Below are positions 1 to 4,600 of a DNA stretch of 8,010 nucleotides, one piece after another. Position 1 is the first letter of the stretch. Every line of letters begins with the position of its first letter. Source of the DNA: an uncultured Oscillospiraceae bacterium (GTDB lineage Bacteria; Bacillota; Clostridia; Oscillospirales; Ruminococcaceae); assembly GCA_934539585.1 (NCBI GenBank), contig CAKTCT010000070.1, positions 1 through 8,010 of the forward strand, read 5' to 3'. The notes beneath the pieces were generated by a model. That model had not been told where the DNA came from and searched no databases. It saw only the letters and a program-made list of their open reading frames with translations. The translations under genes were made by a program, and so were the position numbers.

Positions 1-189
1 TTCCGGACCACCGACGTTACCGGCATCATCACCCTGCCCGAGGGCACTGAGATGGCTATGCCCGGCGACAACCTGGAGTTCGACGTGGAACTGATCACCC
101 CCATCGCCATTGAGGAAGGCCTCCGCTTCGCTATCCGTGAAGGCGGCAGAACCGTTGGCTCCGGCGTTGTTTCCAAGATCAACTCCTAA
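1..189 (+). CDS. tuf: Elongation factor Tu, C-terminal fragment (5' end outside window)
   Basis: Only the last 62 codons and a TAA stop are present, read in frame from base 1. EF-Tu is the GTPase that delivers aminoacyl-tRNA to the ribosomal A site in the cytoplasm. The residues belong to beta-barrel domain 3. Clear landmarks are FRTTDVTG at the start, LPEGTEMAMPGDN, then ELITPIAIEEGLRFAIREGG and GRTVGSGVV, ending SKINS. These blocks are near-invariant in bacterial EF-Tu, so the assignment is secure despite the truncation. The domain reads intact to its natural C-terminus with no frameshift. An intrinsic terminator begins about 55 bases after the stop, so tuf is the last gene of its transcription unit and is not co-transcribed with the surface-protein gene downstream. 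Its start lies upstream of the window and cannot be judged. Confidence 0.97.
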   Translation, partial: FRTTDVTGIITLPEGTEMAMPGDNLEFDVELITPIAIEEGLRFAIREGGRTVGSGVVSKINS

Positions 190-366
190 TTGGGTGTTCT
201 TGAAATTCCCGGTCGTTTAAGGCTGGGACGAATTCGCAGGATACCGGCACGGCAGAGAAATCTGCTGTGCCGGTTTTTGCATATTCAGGCGGCAGCTCCG
301 GTCCCTTTTTCCGGGAATTTTGGGTCAAAAAAGGGGAGGAAAGGGTATTGTCAGGGATAGGGATTG
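190..366. other. Non-coding spacer between tuf and repeat element
   Basis: Apart from the tuf terminator this stretch shows no open frame with a ribosome binding site and no recognisable RNA gene. The run from about 318 to 349 is purine-rich. Nothing else can be supported. Confidence 0.6.
244..278 (+). terminator. Intrinsic terminator after tuf
   Basis: A 13-bp stem pairs CCGGCACGGCAGA (244-256) with TCTGCTGTGCCGG (261-273). It includes one G-T wobble, is closed by a GAAA tetraloop, and is followed directly by TTTTT (274-278). This is a standard Rho-independent terminator placed to end the tuf transcript. Confidence 0.92.
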
Positions 367-721
367 GTACGACGTCAGGCCGCCGCCTGCCCCGGAGCCC
401 ATCGTGAGGATTTGAACGTCCGAAAGTGGCAGCTGGATACCTACTGTGTGAGCACCAATTGCGGCGGCCGTGTCTACCGCGAGGTAGGCGGGTAGGCTCT
501 CCGGAGCCTTAGGCGCGACTTTAGGGGGTCTCGGGGGGCGGGAGCCGTTGGTTAGAGCCGCGCACCTGGGCGTTTTCCGGTTTTCGCCAGAAAATCGCGG
601 GCGATGCCCGCGAAGGAAAAGGCCAAGCAATTTCGCGGAGCGATATTGCGGCCCGCGCGGGAAAAGAATGGGTGCTATGAACCACCTATCGATAATCCAA
701 AGCGAACGTAGCCGCATAGGC
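367..721 (-). repeat. Intergenic repeat element, arm A (diverged, carries an internal insert)
   Basis: Read on the minus strand from 721 to 367, this is homologous to arm B (722-1041) and arm C (7675-8010). It starts with the 14-nt block GCCTATGCGGCTAC and ends with a CTGACGT-type terminus. The distal half (367 to about 530) matches arm B closely. It shares an identical 20-mer (483-502, complementary to 905-924) and an identical 22-mer (372-393, complementary to 1015-1036). The proximal half differs. Only the left strand of hairpin H2 is recognisable, in ACCCATTCTTTTCC on the minus strand, and about 130 bases of other sequence (about 557-690) replace the H2/H3 region. It has no plausible coding capacity. 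Arms A and B together may form one element of about 675 bp with long imperfect terminal inverted repeats. I do not recognise a named family. Confidence 0.8.
557..660 (+). repeat. Module X, copy 1 (insert inside arm A)
   Basis: This segment interrupts arm A where arms B and C carry H2 and H3. It contains a perfect 8-bp hairpin TCGCGGGC-GAT-GCCCGCGA (595-613) and a motif GGAGCGATATTGCGG (637-651). From CTGGGCG (566) onward it aligns on the same strand with 1057-1140, sharing GGTTTTCG, GCGAAGG and CAAGCA in the same order. It may therefore be a separate repeat unit that is inserted in one place and adjacent in the other. No coding potential is evident. Confidence 0.55.
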
Positions 722-779
722 CGGTAGTGCTGCCGAAATCGAATCGGATTTGGCAGATCCTACTAGCCTATGCGGCTAC
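708..779. repeat. Central hairpin H1 joining arms A and B
   Basis: A perfect 14-bp outer stem pairs GTAGCCGCATAGGC (708-721) with GCCTATGCGGCTAC (766-779). Inside the 44-nt spacer are nested pairings: GTAG/CTAC (724-727 with 760-763), CTGCC/GGCAG (730-734 with 752-756) and AAATC/GATTT (736-740 with 747-751). The structure is a 72-nt interrupted hairpin about which the two arms diverge. Confidence 0.9.
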
Positions 780-816
780 TTACGTTTGTACAAATTTGTT
801 ATGTCCTACCAGGGCA

Positions 817-845
817 CCCAATCTTTTTTACGGAAAAAGATTGGG
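817..845. repeat. Hairpin H2 of arm B
   Basis: A perfect 12-bp stem, CCCAATCTTTTT (817-828) with AAAAAGATTGGG (834-845), has a 5-nt loop. The equivalent position in arm C holds a 13-bp stem of mostly different sequence. No T-run follows on either strand, so it is not a typical terminator. Confidence 0.88.
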
Positions 846-856
846 GAGAAAAACCG

Positions 857-878
857 TTTAGGGGCTGGCGCCCCTAAA
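857..878. repeat. Hairpin H3 of arm B
   Basis: TTTAGGGGC (857-865) pairs with GCCCCTAAA (870-878) around a TGGC loop. Unlike H2, the stem sequence is identical in arm C (7853-7873); only the loop length differs. Confidence 0.88.
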
Positions 879-1056
879 GACCCTAAGTCGCGGGGGTTGG
901 CTTCGGAGAGCCTACCCGCCTACCCCGCGGTGGACACGGTCGCCGCAATTGGTACTCAAACAGTAGGCATACGCACACCACTTTCGGACGGTATCGTCCT
1001 CACGATAGGTTTCGGGGGCAGGCGGCGGCCTGACGTGGTGCTGATGGTGGGTCACC

Positions 1057-1140
1057 CTGGCGTTGTTTGGTTTTCGGGGGATTTGCGGGAGAGGTTTGCG
1101 AAGGGGAAGGGCAAGCATTTTTGTGGAGTGATGGTGCGGG
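1057..1140 (+). repeat. Module X, copy 2 (just outside arm B)
   Basis: This aligns in direct orientation with about 566-652 and shares CTGG(G)CGTT, GGTTTTCG, TGCGAAGG, AAGG(G/C)CAAGCA, GGAG(C/T)GAT and TGCGG blocks. By eye roughly 70% of positions match over about 85 nt. The hairpin of copy 1 is degraded here, with C changed to T and the complementary arm lost, consistent with the G-rich drift of the whole tract. Confidence 0.5.
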
Positions 1141-1307
1141 AGGCTGTTGCGTGGCGGTGTTGTGGGGGAGGTGGCTTTGGCATGAGAGCGAATATTGTGG
1201 GGAAACGGCGGTCCGGGTGTGGGAGCGAGTATTGCGGGGGTGGCGGTTGGGGTATGGGGCGGTATTGCGGGAGGGGGTTGCACAAGTGGTATTGCGGCGG
1301 GATGAGG

Positions 1308-1344
1308 TGGCGTCAGGGGGGCTGATTTGGCGTCAGGGGGGCTG
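1308..1344 (+). repeat. Tandem 17-base direct repeat, 20-base period
   Basis: TGGCGTCAGGGGGGCTG occurs at 1308-1324 and again, identically, at 1328-1344. This is the only exact tandem repeat seen in the G-rich tract. Confidence 0.9.
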
Positions 1345-1470
1345 GTGTGGGGGGCGGGATGCGCTCATTTGCCGGGGTTTAATTTTGGCTGCTTCTACAA
1401 GTATTCCAAGTTCTTTCTGATGGTAAAATGTGGATGTCGCTAAATGTCACAAAGGTGTCGATGGGATTGG

Positions 1471-1499
1471 TTGTTTTTTGTGCAATTGGCATTTATACT
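1471..1499 (+). promoter_or_regulatory. Putative sigma-A type promoter of the surface-protein gene
   Basis: TTGTTT (1471-1476) and TATACT (1494-1499) are separated by 17 bases, a good match to a vegetative -35/-10 pair. Base composition becomes AT-richer from about 1378, as expected for a promoter region. A start near 1506 would give a leader of about 45 nt before the ATG at 1551. It is predicted from consensus only. Confidence 0.55.
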
Positions 1500-1537
1500 A
1501 AAAGGGAGCAAAGGACTGCTTTGCTAAATATGACAAA

Positions 1538-1542
1538 AGGAG
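1538..1542 (+). promoter_or_regulatory. Ribosome binding site that fixes the start at 1551
   Basis: AGGAG (within AAAAGGAGAT) lies 8 bases upstream of ATG 1551. An in-frame ATG at 1428 would extend the protein by 41 residues, but it has no comparable site, lies upstream of the predicted promoter and would place extra sequence before the signal peptide. Confidence 0.88.
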
Positions 1543-1550
1543 ATGCGAGA

Positions 1551-1652
1551 ATGAAAACAAACCGCAAATCGTTTGGGCTGCGCAGCCTCTGCATGATGCT
1601 GGCAATGCTCATTGTGATGTCTGTGATGCCCACGATTTCCGTACATGCTGCT
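1551..1652 (+). other. Signal peptide coding segment
   Basis: Residues 1-34 start MKTNRKSFGLR, continue with a methionine- and leucine-rich hydrophobic core, and end PTISVHAA before EVSYD. The layout is typical of Sec signal peptides in Firmicutes. Cleavage after A33 satisfies the V-x-A rule; cleavage after A34 is the alternative. Confidence 0.9.
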
Positions 1653-4600
1653 GAAGTTTCCTATGATGTCTTTTCAGCAAATGTAGCCACGTACAACGCA
1701 AAAGGCGACGTGGAAAGCGTTGCGGTCAACGAGGATTGGGATGCCAATCTCATGGATTCCAGCAATGTGGAAATGCAAGAATCCACAGGCTGGTGGGGCA
1801 CCGACGGCCACTGGGCCAACGCCAACGAGCTGAGAGCCAACTGCCTGTACAGCGACGCTGAGGGAGGCTACGCCACCTTCAAGGTCCCCGCTGAGGAAGG
1901 TGTGACCATCACCAAGCTCATTGTCAACGCCCGCTACTGCATGGGCACTGCCGTGAGCTTCGCGATTTCCAACGCCAAAGACGGCGAGTTTACTACCGTG
2001 TATACCATGGAAGAAAAAAAGAGCGGCAGTGACACCGAAGTGGATATTTCCGATTACACCGCGGACTGGGATGAAGTCTACGTCAAGGCCATCTTCCCGG
2101 AAACCGGCTGCCCGGATTGGGCCGCCATGTGGAATATCCGCGCTGTAGGCAAGACGGCCAGCAAGCCGACTCCTCCCGCCACTGTGGAGAAGCCCGTCTC
2201 CTACGACCTCTTTGCCGCCAACATCCCCACCTATGCGGATAACGGCGATGTGGCCAGCGTTGCGAAGAACAAGAGCTGGAACGCCAACCTCGCTGCCTCC
2301 GAAAACGTAGAGATGAAGACCTCCGCAGGCTGGTCCGGCACCGACGGCCATTGGGCCAACCCCAATAACTCCGTCAATGCCCTGTACAGCGACAACGACG
2401 GCGGCTACGCGGTCTTTAAGGTTCCCTCCGACGACGGCGCGGCCATCAAGACCCTGACCGTCAACGCTCGGAGCTGCAACGGCACCGCCGTGAGCTTTGC
2501 CATTGCCAACGCCGTGGACGGCGATTTCCAGACGGTCTACACTGTCACCGACAGCGTCACCGGCCAGGATGTCGAAGTGGACATCTCCGCCTATACTGCG
2601 GACTGGGACGAGGTCTATGTCAAGGCAATCTTCCCGCCCACCGGCTGCCCGGATTGGGGCGCGATGTGGAACATCCGCGCTGCGGGAACCGTTAAGGAGA
2701 CCGTCGAGGTCCCCACGGTGGAAGAACCGGTTTCCTACGACGTCTTTGACGCCAACACCTGCACTTATGACGAACTTTCCGGCAACGTGACCAACACGGA
2801 GCTGAACCCTGACTGGAACACCAACCTGGTGGCTTCCGAAAACGCGGAAATGAAGACCTCTGCTGGCTGGTCCGGCACCAAGGGCCACTGGGCCAACCAC
2901 AACGCCAGCGTCAACGCTATGTACAGCACCAACGATGGCGGCTACGCAATCTTCAGGGTTCCCGCTGACGAGGGCGCCATCATCCGGAAGCTCATCGTCA
3001 ACGCCCGGAACTGCGCCGGCACTGCCGTGAGCTTTGCCATTGCAAACGCTGTGGACGGCGATTTCCGGACCGTTTATACCGTAGAGAGCGAATACACCGG
3101 TCAGGATGTCGAGGTGGACATCTCCGCTTACGCCGAGGATTGGGACGAGGTCTATGTCAAGGCCATTTTCCCCTCCACCATGTGCGCCGACTGGGCTGCG
3201 ATGTGGAACATCCGCGCCGAGGGCGTGATCCTGGTTCCTGTGGAAATGGAACTGGTAGACGTCTATAACGACGTCTTCGCCGCTAACTCCTGCACCTATG
3301 ACGAGCTTTCCGGCAACGTGACCGCCACGGAGCTGAATCCCGACTGGAACGTCAACCTGGTGGATTCCAACAATGCGGAAATGAAGACCTCCGCCGGCTG
3401 GCAAGGCAGCAAGGAGCACTGGGCCAACCACAACGCCACCGTCAACGCCCTGTACAGCACCAACGACGGCGGCTACGCCACCTTCAAGATCAACGTGGAA
3501 GAAGGCACGACCCTGAACAGACTGCTGGTCAACGGCCGCAGCTGCAACGGCACCGCCGTCAGCTTCGCCGTGTCCAACGCTGTGGACGGCAATTTCACCA
3601 AGGTCTACACCGTAACGGACGGCGTCTCCGGTACCGATGTGGAAGTGGACATCTCCGACGCCATCGAGGGCTGGGACGAGGTTTATGTCCGGGCCATCTT
3701 CCCCAGCACCGGCTGCGCCGACTGGGCCGCGCTGTGGACCATCCGGGCCATCAGCACCAAAGCGGTCCCCAAGGACCCCGGCGAGAAATACGAGCCCAAC
3801 CCCACCGATGTGAAGGGCACCAAGGTCCTCCATTGGGAGATCGGCAAGGAAGACAAGTACGGCCTTTCCGGGGAAGGCGTGGAGAGAACCACCGTTAACG
3901 CCACGGCCGGAGCGGTCTCCGACGATTATAACGTCCTGGTCCTGGGCGCTGGCCAAACCATCCGGTTCGAGCTGCCCGCAGAGCTGGGCACTGCCACCAA
4001 CCTGGCTATGGAGCTCCGGGAGATCCACAAGCACGGCGATGGGAAGATCAGCTACACCGTGGCCCTCAACGGCGACAGCCTGCTGGACCGGGAGGCGACG
4101 CCTCTCTCCGAGGGCCCCATCCACACCTGGGTGGACATCAACAAGAACAACCTCACCGGCTCCGACGTCATCACCGTTACCAACCGCGGCGAGCAGGATG
4201 TCCGGCTGGAGTCCGTCTGGTTCTATGAGAACAGCGACGCGCTGATGGTGGAAGAAGACGTGTACCGGCCTCTGGAGGTCGTCCTCTTTACCTTGCCCGT
4301 CACCTACACCGACTACGCCAAGGACCTGGCTACGGTCAAGGCGTACATGGCCGATTACTCCGGCTATGAGAAGTACTCCATCGCCATGGCCTTCGACATT
4401 TTCTACATGGCCTGGGAGGACAAGGTCCTCTTTGAGCGGCTGGATTGGCTCATGCGGCTGTCCGCCGAGACCGGTGTGCCCCTGTATCTGGACCTGAACT
4501 CCTGGTGGAGCGGCACCCCCAACGGCATGGACGGCAAGGGCGGCTTCTGGGGCGACCTGACCTATCAGCAGGTCATCTACGACCCCGATAACGTCAACGG

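Larger units (their letters stand above)
722..1041 (+). repeat. Intergenic repeat element, arm B (most complete copy)
   Basis: This is the fullest arm in the window. In order it holds the central hairpin H1 (shared with arm A, 708-779), a conserved block from TTACGTTTGTACA to GTCCTAC (779-809), and hairpin H2 (817-845). It continues with hairpin H3 (857-878), a small hairpin H4 (899-912), a conserved ACAGTAGGC block (960-968), and the terminal GGCGGCGG plus CTGACGTGGTGC (to 1041). The same order is seen on the minus strand in arm C. The open frames crossing it have no ribosome binding site and are compositional. It may be a MITE-like element or encode a structured non-coding RNA; the sequence alone does not decide which. 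Confidence 0.82.
1042..1378. other. G-rich, C-poor non-coding tract
   Basis: Between arm B and the promoter region the plus strand is extremely skewed: from 1081 to 1320 I count about 123 G and 26 C in 240 bases. A degenerate unit around (G/C)G(A/G)TATTG(C/T)GG recurs with TATTG at 1193, 1230, 1263 and 1290. A 17-base direct repeat follows at 1308-1344. Several G-runs sit close enough to allow a G-quadruplex, for example GGGG-TAT-GGGG with further runs at about 1246-1276. Open frames on both strands lack a ribosome binding site and have low-complexity translations (Gly/Trp/Arg-rich or Pro/His-rich), so I call no gene here. Confidence 0.7.

Noticed and set aside
325..717. Minus-strand open frame of 130 codons
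   Set aside because: It runs along repeat arm A, has no ribosome binding site and its translation is low-complexity. The parallel frames in arms B and C are broken differently, so there is no protein-level conservation.
785..794. Palindrome TTTGTACAAA as an operator
   Set aside because: It is perfect only in arm B; arm C has one changed base that breaks the symmetry, and no adjacent promoter-gene pair is evident.
817..845. Hairpin H2 as an intrinsic terminator
   Set aside because: No T-run follows the stem on either strand; the T-rich and A-rich runs are inside the stem.
367..1041. CRISPR array or integron attachment array
   Set aside because: There are no short identical repeats at regular spacing, no cas or integrase gene, and only two or three long diverged arms.
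750..1420. Several overlapping open frames on both strands through arm B and the G-rich tract
   Set aside because: They overlap each other, have Gly/Trp/Arg-rich or Pro/His-rich translations caused by base skew, and lack start signals.
1428..1550. Upstream in-frame ATG start for the surface protein
   Set aside because: There is no good ribosome binding site, it lies upstream of the predicted promoter, and it would put 41 residues before a normal signal peptide. The AGGAG site before 1551 decides the start.
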